From contig JAGWGU010000006.1 in assembly GCA_028867275.1 (NCBI GenBank), positions 1 to 51,839 on the forward strand: a stretch of 51,839 nucleotides of DNA, given 5' to 3'. This DNA comes from Nitrososphaerota archaeon. GTDB lineage: Archaea > Thermoproteota > Nitrososphaeria > Nitrososphaerales > Nitrosopumilaceae. The translations under genes were made by a program, and so were the position numbers. Positions 25,234-35,219 of the stretch are shown here, piece after piece. The notes below the pieces were generated by a model. The model made no database searches. It had not been told where the DNA came from and was given only the letters and a program-made list of their open reading frames with translations. The stretch's first letter is position 1; each line of letters opens with the position of its first letter.

Positions 25234-26631
25234 TTGTCAGAATTTGATTCATTGTTAAGCAAACTATTGGAGCAGAGGCCCGATATTACCAAGGCACAGA
25301 TAGATGAGCTGATCCAAAAGAAGAAGGAAAAGATCGGTGCAGGTTATCTGACAGACCAGGGTGCCTTATTTCTGATAGCATCAGACCTTGGAGTATCACT
25401 AAACGAGCCCCTAAAAGTAGAGATGGGCCTCAAGGACCTCTATGTCGGTGCAAAGGAGATAACACTTGCAACAAGAGTGATGAATGTTTATCCAGTAAAG
25501 CAATTTTCCCGCAAGGACGGTTCCCAGTTTTTGCTGCGTACCATGACAGTCTATGACGGTGACTCGAGAGCGCAGGTAAAGTTGTGGGACGAAAAGGCAA
25601 ACTTGCCAGGAATTGAGAACCTAAAGCCAGGTGACCTGGTCAAGATAATCAAGGCCTATGTAAAATCAGACATGAAGGGAAATCCAATAATCAATGTGGG
25701 CTCGGGTTCCAACATCGAGCCAAATGGAACTACTAGCACCATACCGTCCTTAGATGCAATAACAGATGATGTAAGCAATGTAAAAGAGAACCAGCAAAAC
25801 CTAGTGGTTACAGGAATTCTTGACGGAAACCTCAGAACAACAGAATTTACAAACTTCAAGGGAGAGCCAGGAAAATCTCTGCAGCTTAGACTAAAGGGAA
25901 AGGATGGAAACACAATGCGAGTTGTCTTGTGGAACAAGGATGAAAGCACAATTCCAAAAGTTGTAACATCAGGTGCAAAGACAAGACTGATTGGAGTCAA
26001 GACAAAGATGGGTCAGATGGGCCTTGAGATCCACGGTGATGAAGGAACCGTACTAGAGATAGAGGGAGCAGCAGAGATCCAGCCAATTACAATCAGAATT
26101 TTATCCATGACAAAAAGTGATTCTGGAAATACACTGATTCTTGGTGCAACACAGGACAAGAAGCTTGTAAGCATCGCAGACTCGGCACAGGTAACAAAAG
26201 ATCTTGTGTCAGGAGATGTAGTGGAATGCATGCCGTCAAAGATGTATGGAAAATCAATCATGCTAGAGGGCGACTCGTTTGTAAGAAAAGTAGACAATCA
26301 AGGCATTCCAACATTATCAGAGGTTAGAACAAAAATCAAGGACATAACACCAGCCGAGACGTTATACTGTGTAGAAGCAATAATTCTAAAGGCTCCAGAA
26401 AAGCGCGAGATTCAGACAAAGACTGGTGAGACTGTCTTGCTTTCTGAGACATTTATTGAAGATGACACTGGACAGATTTGGCTCAAGGGTTGGAGATCAC
26501 AGGCAAGACTACTAGAGCAGTTCACCCAAGGGGAAATCATCACAGTTACTGCAGTAAATGCAAAAGCAGGCCTTGAAAACAGGACAGAGTTGTTCTTGAC
26601 TGCCTATTCAGTAATTACACGAAAGAACTAG
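25234..26631 (+). CDS. Replication protein A (ssDNA-binding, OB-fold)
   Basis: 465 aa. Binds single-stranded DNA in replication and repair. After an N-terminal helical part (LTDQGALFLIASDLGVSL) come successive OB folds: near residue 75 (ATRVMNVYPVKQFSRKDGSQ, VKLWDEKANLPGIENLKPGD), near 195 (VVTGILDGNLRTTEFTNFKG, VVLWNKDEST) and further ones to the end (IWLKGWRSQARLLEQF). No zinc knuckle is seen. An ATG at 25180 is in frame, but the TTG at 25234 gives MSEFDSLLSKLL, more like homologues, and a TATA box sits 30 nt before it. The stop codon overlaps the convergent helicase stop in CTAG. Confidence 0.9.
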   Translation: MSEFDSLLSKLLEQRPDITKAQIDELIQKKKEKIGAGYLTDQGALFLIASDLGVSLNEPLKVEMGLKDLYVGAKEITLATRVMNVYPVKQFSRKDGSQFLLRTMTVYDGDSRAQVKLWDEKANLPGIENLKPGDLVKIIKAYVKSDMKGNPIINVGSGSNIEPNGTTSTIPSLDAITDDVSNVKENQQNLVVTGILDGNLRTTEFTNFKGEPGKSLQLRLKGKDGNTMRVVLWNKDESTIPKVVTSGAKTRLIGVKTKMGQMGLEIHGDEGTVLEIEGAAEIQPITIRILSMTKSDSGNTLILGATQDKKLVSIADSAQVTKDLVSGDVVECMPSKMYGKSIMLEGDSFVRKVDNQGIPTLSEVRTKIKDITPAETLYCVEAIILKAPEKREIQTKTGETVLLSETFIEDDTGQIWLKGWRSQARLLEQFTQGEIITVTAVNAKAGLENRTELFLTAYSVITRKN

Positions 26632-29330
26632 TCCCAGAATCCCCTGGTTGTAACATACTGCCTTTCTGCTTCGTAGATCTGCTTGTAGAGTTCTTCTTCT
26701 CCCACCATGTTTCGAAGTATCCTTGCAGCAGTGTCAGCACCCACACCATATCCAGATATGACAACAAGTGCAGTCTTGCCAAAGTTTGCAAGAAGCGATG
26801 AGACCTTCCAGGCCCGAGTAAACTTGTGGTTCTCTTCAGTTGTTATCTTTTTTCCTGCAATCTTTTTCTGCACTATCTTTGGCAAGTCATAGTCAGAGTA
26901 AAACGTTGCAGATATCTGGCGCGACTTGCAGTATGGACATGACGGAATTTCATTTACCTGTCCTGTCTCGACTACTTTTTCCCACTTGCCGCACCTTACA
27001 CACACCAACCTATGTCGGGTCTTCATCAGTCTTGACTTGACAAGGTCCAGTATACCCTTGTCCATGTTTGCTGGAGATGCATAGTATTTTGTGGTATGGT
27101 CTAGTATTGGTTCAGCAAGTTTTGAAAAACCATCAACTTCAACCCATGTAATTTTTACCTGATTTGATTTTATCTTTTGCAGCAGCTCTGTTGTGTTTTG
27201 GATGTCATACTTGTCATGGTATAGTTCCCGCAGCGCCTCTTTTGCAAGCGCAGTCTTGGAATATTTTTCATACAAGAATCTTGCAGATTTTCTGTCATAT
27301 ACTGCCTCCCTTCCTACGATTCCAAATTTTTTTGCAACACACCAAGTTCTCCAGTTTACATTATGCGTTCCAGCAATAGACGCCTGCACTATATTTTGTA
27401 GATCATAGTCATCTGCGATAATATCGCGCACAGATTGTTCCAGGATGCGTCCGTTTGATGAGAGCATTATCCTATATGCATCAGACCGTGAATCAACCAA
27501 GTATCCACTCTTTGCAGATATCATAGAAGATAACAACATTGCAAGAGTAGCATTGATTCTGGTTCCAAAGCAGGAATGAATAACGATAGTATTTCGCACC
27601 CTCTGCGATTCAACTAGGATATTTTTCTCGTCTGGAATGGTTCCAAGTTTTAGGTTGTCAAGTACCTTATTTGTAAAAGGAGCAATGATGGTCTTGGTTC
27701 TTACCATGCCAACTTTTTTTGCAGTGGTATAGTCAACAGGAATGTTCTCACCTTCCCAGTATGGCACGTTTATGCCAGCAGACTGGATTGGCTCCACATT
27801 TACCTTAAGGGAACTGTCATCAACGTTTAGTATTCTCCACTGCATTCCCCGCAGTACAAAGACACTCCCCTGCTCCCCATTGTCTCCAACAAATCTCTGG
27901 TCAAGGCTACCTATGATTTTTTTGGATGCAGTGTCAAATACCTTAAATTTTAAAATGTCTGGAATTGTGGACAGGTTCTCAAAGTGGTACCTAAACGAGC
28001 GCCCTCTTTTTGTAAAGGTCATCTCTTCCTTGTCCAAGAAAACAATGTTTCCTTTATGCAAAACTTCAAGCACTTCGATTAGTTCTTCTATTGTAACATT
28101 TCGAAACGAATAGGCCTGCCTTATCATGTCCAATGCCATCTCAATAGATACTTTGCCAAACTGCATGCTCATTCCAACGAGATGGTGTGCAAGAACATCT
28201 AGTGCACCATCATGAACTATCTGGTCTTCAATAGATTTTTCCTTGACACGCTCCAATATGGCAAGTGCTTCTATCTCATCATCAGGATTATTTGTCACAA
28301 TCAGCCCCTTTGCAGAAGACCCGCGGGTATGTCTGCTTCGCCCGATTCTTTGCATAAGTTTTGAGACTTGTCTTGGAGAACCATAATGGATAACAAGCTC
28401 AACAGAGCCAATGTCAAGACCCAGCTCAAGCGATGATGTGCATACAACTATTCCTGGCCTGCCAGCTCGTAGGGTGTCTTCAGTCTCTTCACGAACCTGT
28501 TGTGAAAGAGATCCGTGGTGTAATTCAATTGCAATGCTTGAGCGCTCCTTTAGTACTGATGCAATATACTCTGATTCACCTCTAGTATTTGTAAACAACA
28601 AGACAGGAGATGACGGATAGTTTTTTGTCACATATTCAATGACATGGTCCACAACATCGGTGATGGTACCTTCGATGTATTTTACCTCAACATCATATTT
28701 TCGAATCGAGTGGTCCTCAATTATTTTGCACTTTCTTTTTGTCCCAACTACAAACTTGGCAGCTTCTGCAGTGTTGCCTACCGTTGCAGATAACCCTACT
28801 CTTGTGATTTGGTATTTTGTGTTTGCCTGGAGCCTTTCAAGGCTAAGTGATAGCTGGGCACCTCTTTCGTTGCCCAACAGTTCATGGACCTCATCTATTA
28901 CCATCCATTCAATCTCGTCAAGTGCCTTTAGCATTATAGGCTGTGTAAGAAGTATGATCAGAGTTTCAGGTGTTGTTATCAAGATGTCAGGCGGAGAGAG
29001 ATTTATCTTGCGCCTCATTGCCTGTGACGTATCCCCGTGTCTTACCTCAATTCTGAGGCCCTCGTTTTCAGCATACTTGATAATTCTCTTGAAGACATCC
29101 CGATTTAGTGCACGAAGCGGAGTGATGTACAGTACCTTGATCTTGTCCTCTTTTTTAGAGCGTGAAACTCTAGAGAATATTGGAATTACTGCAGTCTCTG
29201 TCTTTCCAGAACCTGTGGGCGCAACTACCAGAGAATCAATTTTTTGAAATATTACTGGAACGGCCTTTTGCTGTATCTCGGTCAGGTGCTCAAAACCAAG
29301 ATTGCGAAACTTTTCTTCTAACTCAAGCAG
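26628..29330 (-). CDS. Lhr-like superfamily 2 helicase
   Basis: About 900 aa. Motif I APTGSGKTETAVIP, Ia TPLRALNRDVF, II DEVHELLGNERG (DEVH), III GLSATVGN, and VI QRIGRSRH place it with Lhr-type 3'-5' helicases. A winged-helix region and a C-terminal zinc site (CVRCGKWE ... CPYCKS) follow. The frame is open from 29381, but there is no ATG, GTG or TTG until 29018, which lies after motif I. Since the ATP site must be included, a non-canonical start is needed. CTG at 29328-29330 precedes LELEEKFRNLGFEHLTEIQ, the usual N-terminus, and overlaps the end of the upstream microprotein gene. This start is inferred. Probably acts in DNA repair or RNA processing. Confidence 0.85.
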   Translation of the reverse strand: MLELEEKFRNLGFEHLTEIQQKAVPVIFQKIDSLVVAPTGSGKTETAVIPIFSRVSRSKKEDKIKVLYITPLRALNRDVFKRIIKYAENEGLRIEVRHGDTSQAMRRKINLSPPDILITTPETLIILLTQPIMLKALDEIEWMVIDEVHELLGNERGAQLSLSLERLQANTKYQITRVGLSATVGNTAEAAKFVVGTKRKCKIIEDHSIRKYDVEVKYIEGTITDVVDHVIEYVTKNYPSSPVLLFTNTRGESEYIASVLKERSSIAIELHHGSLSQQVREETEDTLRAGRPGIVVCTSSLELGLDIGSVELVIHYGSPRQVSKLMQRIGRSRHTRGSSAKGLIVTNNPDDEIEALAILERVKEKSIEDQIVHDGALDVLAHHLVGMSMQFGKVSIEMALDMIRQAYSFRNVTIEELIEVLEVLHKGNIVFLDKEEMTFTKRGRSFRYHFENLSTIPDILKFKVFDTASKKIIGSLDQRFVGDNGEQGSVFVLRGMQWRILNVDDSSLKVNVEPIQSAGINVPYWEGENIPVDYTTAKKVGMVRTKTIIAPFTNKVLDNLKLGTIPDEKNILVESQRVRNTIVIHSCFGTRINATLAMLLSSMISAKSGYLVDSRSDAYRIMLSSNGRILEQSVRDIIADDYDLQNIVQASIAGTHNVNWRTWCVAKKFGIVGREAVYDRKSARFLYEKYSKTALAKEALRELYHDKYDIQNTTELLQKIKSNQVKITWVEVDGFSKLAEPILDHTTKYYASPANMDKGILDLVKSRLMKTRHRLVCVRCGKWEKVVETGQVNEIPSCPYCKSRQISATFYSDYDLPKIVQKKIAGKKITTEENHKFTRAWKVSSLLANFGKTALVVISGYGVGADTAARILRNMVGEEELYKQIYEAERQYVTTRGFWD

Positions 29331-29448
29331 TTGATTCGGGTTCTTTGCTTTGTCTTGTTCTAGATCGTTCGTATACCATTACACCAACTAAACCAATACC
29401 AAATAAGGCAGCAGCGATGATTGGTATATAGTCAAAAATTCCTGCCAT
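29323..29448 (-). CDS. 41-aa single-helix membrane microprotein
   Basis: MAGIFDYIPIIAAALFGIGL followed by a basic tail (ERSRTRQSKEP). One membrane helix, positively charged cytoplasmic end. ATG at 29446-29448. Its last codons overlap the inferred helicase start, so the two may be translationally coupled. No family known to me. Confidence 0.55.
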   Translation of the reverse strand: MAGIFDYIPIIAAALFGIGLVGVMVYERSRTRQSKEPESTA

Positions 29449-29481
29449 AATATCTTGAGTATCATCAGAGTGATAAATAGG

Positions 29482-30141
29482 TTAAGATGCTTCTACCAAT
29501 CCCGCTTCGGTTATGGTATACGATATCTCTTTTCTTTTTCCAAACGAGGGCAACACTTGGGCCTTGAACATTTTTCCATCTTTTTCCAGTTTTATTTTCT
29601 TGTGGGTAAACATGCTAATTGACTTGGACAGGCTTTCAATTTCTTGACCATCCACGCTTCGTATCATATTGGTTACAACAACAGGAATCTTTGTACCAAT
29701 TGATACCATACTAATATCATGCATGTACTGCATGAATTTCACATGTTTTTCAAGCAGGCTTGTCTCCCTGGAATATTCAAATGTGAACAAGTCTGTGATG
29801 TTCTCAATTACAACAAGTTTGGGCTTGAGTTCAGAAATTTTTTTCACATAGTCCAGTTGCTCTGCAGTATTTCTCATCCTTGCCACAATGACATCGTCTA
29901 AAAGTGACGGTTCCAAACCTTGCAGCTTGATTAACTGTAGCATCCTTTCAGGTCTAAATCCACCAGTGGCGTCCTGGTATAGCACAGTTCCACCTTGCAA
30001 CGAATTTAGAGAAATTTGCATGGCAAGTTGTGTTTTGCCACTACCACCGGGTCCAAAAATATCGATTATCGTACCAGGTTTTATGCCACCACCCAAAAGA
30101 TCATCAAGACCCAAAAGACCAGTGGAAATCAATCTAATCAA
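29482..30141 (-). CDS. RadB/RadA-like RecA-family ATPase
   Basis: 219 aa, the RadB size. Walker A GPGGSGKTQL near residue 31, LYQDATGGFRPERM equivalent to the RadA SEGTFRPER segment, Walker B LVVIENITDLF and a later VVVTNMIRS strand. It lacks the N-terminal HhH domain of RadA. The frame runs back to 30249, but a TTATACT box about 25 nt before the TTG at 30141 fits a leaderless start that gives MIRLISTGLLGLDDLLGGGI. Likely a recombination mediator. It could also be a more distant KaiC/RecA relative. Confidence 0.8.
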   Translation of the reverse strand: MIRLISTGLLGLDDLLGGGIKPGTIIDIFGPGGSGKTQLAMQISLNSLQGGTVLYQDATGGFRPERMLQLIKLQGLEPSLLDDVIVARMRNTAEQLDYVKKISELKPKLVVIENITDLFTFEYSRETSLLEKHVKFMQYMHDISMVSIGTKIPVVVTNMIRSVDGQEIESLSKSISMFTHKKIKLEKDGKMFKAQVLPSFGKRKEISYTITEAGLVEAS

Positions 30142-30227
30142 AGAATTATCACAAATCGCAGAGTATAAGTGATGATCTGAAACGCTTTTATTCCCTATTT
30201 TAAGCAGTGGTGACAAGTGATGTGTGA

Positions 30228-30473
30228 TTGTCACAAGCAGCAACTCCAAAAAGACCTTTAACTACACTGCAAAAAGGCATTAACAAAAAAGTTACAGTCC
30301 GACTAAAAAGTGAAATTGAATACAAAGGTAAGATGAACAACGTAGATTCTTACATGAATCTAATCATGACAGATGCAGAAGAAATAAGCAATGGCAAAAT
30401 AATTGCAAATTATGGCCGAGTCATCGTACGAGGAAATAACGTTCTTTTCATAAAATTAGAAAATGAGTTATAG
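30228..30473 (+). CDS. Archaeal LSm (Sm-like) RNA-binding protein
   Basis: 81 aa. Sm1 motif [28 protein letters not shown] and Sm2 motif [16 protein letters not shown] are textbook. It forms heptameric rings on U-rich RNA. TTG start giving [16 protein letters not shown]. 11 bp upstream of metK on the same strand, so probably cotranscribed. Confidence 0.93.
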   Translation: MSQAATPKRPLTTLQKGINKKVTVRLKSEIEYKGKMNNVDSYMNLIMTDAEEISNGKIIANYGRVIVRGNNVLFIKLENEL

Positions 30474-30484
30474 GAAATCATATC

Positions 30485-31648
30485 ATGGCCTCTCCTAGAA
30501 GCTATCTTTTTACTTCAGAATCAGTTACAGAGGGACATCCAGACAAGATCTGCGACCAGATATCTGATGCAATCTTGGATGAATTTCTAAAGCAAGACCC
30601 AGACTCTAGGGTTGCAGTTGAAACGTTAACCACCACTGGTGTTGTGGTGGTGGCTGGTGAGGTCACCTCAAAGGCAAGATTTGACATACAGGACATAGTT
30701 AGAAAAACAATCAAAGAAATTGGATATGACAATCCTATGTATGGTTTTGATTCCGAGTCCTGCAGTGTTTTGGTGTCACTTCACGCACAAAGCCCAGACA
30801 TATCCATGGGAGTTACCGCTAATGATAACAAAGATCAAGGAGCAGGTGATCAAGGCCTCATGTTTGGATACGCAACAAATGAGACAGAGGACCTTATGCC
30901 CATGCCAATTTTGCTTGCACACAAGCTTACAAAGCGTCTTGCAGATGCAAGAAAGAAAAAGGAACTTCCCTGGGCAAGACCAGACGGCAAGTCCCAGGTT
31001 ACAGTGGAGTATGAGGGTGGCAAGCCAAAGCGCATAGATGCAATTGTCATTTCAACCCAGCATTCTCCAGAGATTACAAATGAACAGATCAGAAAAGAGA
31101 TAATCGACAAGGTGATCAAGCCAGTTTGCGGACCATTATGGAATGAAAAGATAAAGATTCACATAAACCCAACAGGCAGATTTGTCATAGGCGGTCCACC
31201 AGGGGATGCAGGGCTCACTGGAAGAAAAATAATTGTGGATACATATGGTGGCATGGGAAGACATGGAGGCGGTGCATTTTCTGGCAAGGATCCATCAAAG
31301 GTGGACAGGTCAGCATGCTACATGTGCAGATACATAGCAAAGAACGTTGTTGCAGCAGGCCTTGCAGACAAGTGTGAGGTCCAAGTTGCATATGCGATTG
31401 GAGTGGCAGAGCCAGTCTCCCTCACTGTCAACACATTTGACACAAGCAAGATCCCCGAAGAGCAGATTGAAAACATAGTAAGAAAGCACTTTGACATGCG
31501 CCCCTCGGCTATTATTTCTCAGCTAAAACTAAAGAATGCAATATACAGAAAGACTGCAGCATATGGCCATTTTGGGCGAACCGAGCCAGAGTTTAGCTGG
31601 GAAAAAACAGACAAGGCAGCAGTACTAAGACAAGCCTCTGGACTTTAA
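30485..31648 (+). CDS. metK: S-adenosylmethionine synthetase, bacterial type
   Basis: 387 aa; makes SAM from methionine and [71 protein letters not shown] and the C-terminal YGHFGR are bacterial/eukaryotic MetK motifs, not the divergent archaeal MAT. ATG start 11 bp after the LSm gene. Its last 24 bp overlap the convergent SDR gene. SAM supply is relevant to the methyltransferase-rich cobalamin block nearby. Confidence 0.96.
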   Translation: MASPRSYLFTSESVTEGHPDKICDQISDAILDEFLKQDPDSRVAVETLTTTGVVVVAGEVTSKARFDIQDIVRKTIKEIGYDNPMYGFDSESCSVLVSLHAQSPDISMGVTANDNKDQGAGDQGLMFGYATNETEDLMPMPILLAHKLTKRLADARKKKELPWARPDGKSQVTVEYEGGKPKRIDAIVISTQHSPEITNEQIRKEIIDKVIKPVCGPLWNEKIKIHINPTGRFVIGGPPGDAGLTGRKIIVDTYGGMGRHGGGAFSGKDPSKVDRSACYMCRYIAKNVVAAGLADKCEVQVAYAIGVAEPVSLTVNTFDTSKIPEEQIENIVRKHFDMRPSAIISQLKLKNAIYRKTAAYGHFGRTEPEFSWEKTDKAAVLRQASGL

Positions 31649-32479
31649 GACTTTTTCATATCTTGTAAATCTCATCTGTGCAAGACTAGCAAGTTTTTTG
31701 TGGTTTCCGATATAGTCACCTACCATAATGCTCAGATCATCGACGCCAAATGGCCCCTTGTTATGCAAGGCATCATGATATACAGTCTCAAAGTTTATTT
31801 TTTTTATCTTGATTTTTTTTCCGTGCAAAAATTCCTTTACAAATGTATCATAACTTACTACTTGTGGTCCCACAAGGTCGATTATTTTATTTGAGAATTT
31901 TTCTTCCATCACAGATTTTATGATTACATGGGATACATCGTCTATGAAAATTGGCTGGAATCTATATTTGCCAGAGCCAGGAATTACCATCTGGCCTTTT
32001 TTCATCTGTTGTTGAAGATTCTTTGACAGCGGATCATCTTTTCCTATGATATAGGATGCCCTGAAAATGGTATAATCAAGTCCAGAGTGAATTATTTCCT
32101 GCTCTGCCTTGTATTTTGAAATAAAATATCCAAGAGTGGTATGCTTGTCAACTCCAAGACCGCTGATGTAGACTATTTTTTTTATTTTTGCCTTTTTACA
32201 CAGGGCAACTGCATTTTTAGCAAGAGAGACGTTTACTGTACCATAGTCAGAATCGACAGTTTGTCTTCCCTGGCCTATAAAATGCAGCAGTGCATCAGAG
32301 CCTTTAATTTTTGATGCAAGGCTGTTTTCAGAAAGGTCAGCAGTTGTTATCGTCTTGCCAAAGTTTACAGTCTTTCCCTTGCGTACAAGACTGGTAGTTT
32401 GAAATCCATTCTTTGAGAGAAACATGCCGACGTTTCTTCCGACAAAGCCACTTGCCCCTGTTATCACAACTGATGGACA
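31625..32479 (-). CDS. NAD(P)-binding SDR of the NDUFA9/NmrA-like type
   Basis: 284 aa from the ATG at 32479. [16 protein letters not shown] Rossmann motif at the N-terminus, [22 protein letters not shown] and [10 protein letters not shown] (Lys retained, classical catalytic Tyr replaced), then FRPxI-like [15 protein letters not shown]. This atypical SDR group includes NDUFA9 and sugar or quinone-linked proteins. An in-frame start at 32530 would add 17 unrelated residues. It converges with metK, overlapping its end. Confidence 0.85.
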   Translation of the reverse strand, partial: CPSVVITGASGFVGRNVGMFLSKNGFQTTSLVRKGKTVNFGKTITTADLSENSLASKIKGSDALLHFIGQGRQTVDSDYGTVNVSLAKNAVALCKKAKIKKIVYISGLGVDKHTTLGYFISKYKAEQEIIHSGLDYTIFRASYIIGKDDPLSKNLQQQMKKGQMVIPGSGKYRFQPIFIDDVSHVIIKSVMEEKFSNKIIDLVGPQVVSYDTFVKEFLHGKKIKIKKINFETVYHDALHNKGPFGVDDLSIMVGDYIGNHKKLASLAQMRFTRYEKVLKSRGLS

Positions 32480-32530
32480 CATGAAAAAACACAGATTGTT
32501 CCGACAAATTAATTTTGGTCTCCATGCCAT

Positions 32531-32983
32531 ATGGTATCATACTTGAATACATCAGACTGCCACCAGATCTTAGGCGTCCAAGTAGGAGCATCCCAAAAGG
32601 AGATAAAAAATGCATACAGGCAGCTTTCTTTGAAATATCATCCAGACAGGAACAAGGATGATACCAACGGCGAGAGATTCAAGAAGGTAACAGAGGCATA
32701 TCAACAGCTAAGAAGTGAGGAAAAGAAAAAGGACAGGATCTCAGAAAGTGAAGTGGCTACCAAGTATTCAGACTTTTGGAAAAAATATGACAAGACAGTA
32801 AATGAAGAGTTTCATTTTGGCCCAAACTTTGCAGAGTTTAGACGAGACTTTGGAGCCAAGGCAACTCAGGATTATGAACACAACCAAGAAAAGGAGGGCT
32901 CTCCAATGATCACCCACATCATACTTTATGGAGGGCTTGGGGCAATGGCCCTCTGGATAATTTTGTCAACCATACTGAAATAA
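32531..32983 (+). CDS. DnaJ-domain protein with C-terminal membrane anchor
   Basis: 150 aa. The J domain (CHQILGVQVGASQKEIKNAY, KYHPDRNKDD with intact HPD, FKKVTEAYQQL) occupies residues 9-70. A charged linker and a hydrophobic helix near 126-148 (ITHIILYGGLGAMALWIILS) follow. There is no G/F region or zinc finger, so it is a type III J-protein that could recruit DnaK to the membrane. ATG start, with a TATA-like TTAATTTTGG about 27 nt upstream. Confidence 0.88.
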   Translation: MVSYLNTSDCHQILGVQVGASQKEIKNAYRQLSLKYHPDRNKDDTNGERFKKVTEAYQQLRSEEKKKDRISESEVATKYSDFWKKYDKTVNEEFHFGPNFAEFRRDFGAKATQDYEHNQEKEGSPMITHIILYGGLGAMALWIILSTILK

Positions 32984-33022
32984 CATCAACGGATTAATAC
33001 GCAAAGAAGCTTAAGTCATTTC

Positions 33023-34123
33023 ATGTCAGAAGAAGACAAGCCAAAAGGAAAGATGAGGACAGGCTTTACCACAGGAACATGCGCAACAGCTGGCGCAAAG
33101 GCGGCACTGCTTTCAATCATGAACCAAACTAAGACAGATCTTGTAAATGTAACACTACCAAAAAAATCACAGATTAAAATAAAAATTGCGGATTGCAAAT
33201 TTTCAAACCATACCGCTACCTGCACAGTAATAAAAGATGGAGGGGACGACCCAGACGTAACTCACGGAGCAGAAATAATAACTCTAGTCACACTGACTGA
33301 AAAGGCAGGAGAGATAGAAATTGATGGTGGTGAGGGAGTCGGCAGGGTTACAAAACCAGGACTGGGACTAGACATTGGTGCTGCTGCAATAAACCCAACA
33401 CCAAAAAAAATGATCAGAGAAAACATTTTGGAGATAGCAAAGAATCTCCTTGCAAAAAACGGCATCAAGGTATTGGTGTCTGTTCCAAAGGGAAGAGATC
33501 TTGCCACAAAGACAGACAACCCAAGGCTTGGAATTATCGGAGGCATCTCAATACTTGGCACCAGTGGCATAGTGGTACCATACTCCACAGCGTCTTTTGC
33601 AGCATCAATTAGGCAGAGCATCGAGGTTACAAGAGCAATGGGTGATGACACCGTTGTCTTGACAACAGGCGGAAGAAGTGAGGATTTTACAAGAAAGATA
33701 TTTGATCTGCCAGACCATTGTTTTGTTCAGATGGGGGACTTTTCAGGATATACTGTTCAGGTTTGTGCAAAGAAGGGAATCAAAAAGGCCTATGTTGCAG
33801 GATTCATAGGAAAACTTGCAAAGATGTCAATGGGCGTAAAGCAGACCCACGTAAAAGGCTCAAAGGTTGACATGGAATTTCTTGCAGGACTCGCAAAAAG
33901 GTGCGGAGCTCCACAAGATGTACAGGATGCCATAAAAAAAGCAAACACAGCAAGGCACGTATTTGAAATAATAAATGAAAAAAACATTTCTGGCTATTTT
34001 GATGTCATATGTGCAGAGGCCCACAAACAGCTAGGAAAATATTCTGATAACAAGTTTGAGATTGAAGTGATAATGTTTGATTTTGATGGCAAGGTAATTG
34101 GCATTTTTCCAAAAAAAGAGTAA
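33023..34123 (+). CDS. cbiD: Cobalt-precorrin-5B C1-methyltransferase
   Basis: 366 aa. RTGFTTGTCATAGAKAAL at the N-terminus, DGGDDPDVTHGAEI, GVGRVTKPGL and TTGGRSEDF are CbiD signatures. It methylates C1 of the corrin ring in anaerobic cobalamin synthesis using SAM. ATG start, TATA-like GATTAATACG about 27 nt upstream, indicating a leaderless mRNA and the head of the cbiD-cbiG-cbiX-cbiC run. Confidence 0.96.
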   Translation: MSEEDKPKGKMRTGFTTGTCATAGAKAALLSIMNQTKTDLVNVTLPKKSQIKIKIADCKFSNHTATCTVIKDGGDDPDVTHGAEIITLVTLTEKAGEIEIDGGEGVGRVTKPGLGLDIGAAAINPTPKKMIRENILEIAKNLLAKNGIKVLVSVPKGRDLATKTDNPRLGIIGGISILGTSGIVVPYSTASFAASIRQSIEVTRAMGDDTVVLTTGGRSEDFTRKIFDLPDHCFVQMGDFSGYTVQVCAKKGIKKAYVAGFIGKLAKMSMGVKQTHVKGSKVDMEFLAGLAKRCGAPQDVQDAIKKANTARHVFEIINEKNISGYFDVICAEAHKQLGKYSDNKFEIEVIMFDFDGKVIGIFPKKE

Positions 34124-34154
34124 CAATTATCTTGAGACCTAGCAAGACAAATTT

Positions 34155-35219
34155 GTGGATAACGTAGCAATAATTGCAATAACAAAAAACGGTATTGATA
34201 CAGCAGTTTTGCTCAAGGGACATTTTCCAGCATGGAAGATATTTTCTCCCTCAAAGCTCCGCCAAGATAAAAAAGACATCCAGTGGTTTGACGAGTCAAC
34301 CACTCTGAAAGTAAGAGAGTTGTTTGAGAATAATGAAGCTCTAGTGTGCATTTTCTCACTTGGTGCAGTGATAAGATTAATTGCACCTCACATGAAGGAC
34401 AAAAAGACAGACCCCGCAGTAGTGGTCATAGATGACACCGCAAAGTTTGTCATAAGCACACTCTCAGGCCATCTGGGTGGTGCAAACGAGCTTGCAGAAA
34501 AAATATCTTCCACCCTTGGTGCTATCCCGGTAATTACCACAGCAGCAGACGTAAACAAGACAATTGCAGTCGACCTTCTTGGAAAGGAGTTTGGTTGGGA
34601 GATTGATGAGAGTTCTAGTGTGACAAAAGTTAGTGCATTTATGGTAAACGAAGAAAAAATCGGTGTCTTCCAAGACGCAGGAGAAAAGGATTGGTGGATG
34701 CCAAAAAAAGAGCTTCCAAAAAATGTCCACATTTACAAATCATTTGACGAGATGATATCGTCTGACTGTAAGGGATTTTTGATTATTTCAGACAAGATAA
34801 TAGAAAATAAAGATATCCAAGGTCGTGTCGTCATTTACAGGCCAAAGACACTGGTCATAGGAGTGGGCCTGCACTGGGATACCACAAGTGATACAATCAA
34901 GGAAGGAATGAATTTTTGCATATCAAAATTCAAGTTAAGCCCCAAGTCAGTTGCCAAGTTTGCGTCAATTAAAAAGGAAGCTGACGTCAAGGGATTGCAG
35001 CAATTATCAGGTGAGATGAAGGTGCCACTGGAATATTTTGACAAGACAGATCTTTCAGGAATCAGCATACCCAACCCTTCAGATGTTGTACAAACGTTTG
35101 AGGGCACACCAAGTGTATCAGAGGCCTCCGCAATCAAGGCCTCAGGGGGGGAGCTTATTGTCCAGAAACATAAATTTCCTCCAAATCTTACAATTGCAAT
35201 AGCAAGGAGATTAAATTGA
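34155..35219 (+). CDS. cbiG: Cobalt-precorrin-5A hydrolase
   Basis: 354 aa. Opens the delta-lactone of cobalt-precorrin-5A, releasing acetaldehyde. FSLGAVIRLIAPHMKDKKTDPAVVVID, STLSGHLGGANELAEKI and TTAADVNKTIAVD are the central CbiG domain; VIGVGLHWDTTSDTI and ASIKKEADVKGL the C-terminal domain. GTG start at 34155. The stop overlaps the next start (TTGA). Confidence 0.95.
   Translation: MDNVAIIAITKNGIDTAVLLKGHFPAWKIFSPSKLRQDKKDIQWFDESTTLKVRELFENNEALVCIFSLGAVIRLIAPHMKDKKTDPAVVVIDDTAKFVISTLSGHLGGANELAEKISSTLGAIPVITTAADVNKTIAVDLLGKEFGWEIDESSSVTKVSAFMVNEEKIGVFQDAGEKDWWMPKKELPKNVHIYKSFDEMISSDCKGFLIISDKIIENKDIQGRVVIYRPKTLVIGVGLHWDTTSDTIKEGMNFCISKFKLSPKSVAKFASIKKEADVKGLQQLSGEMKVPLEYFDKTDLSGISIPNPSDVVQTFEGTPSVSEASAIKASGGELIVQKHKFPPNLTIAIARRLN

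Noticed and set aside
32984-33022. Cobalamin riboswitch before cbiD
   Set aside because: The gap is only 39 bp, has a TATA box 27 nt from the ATG and leaves no room for a leader RNA.
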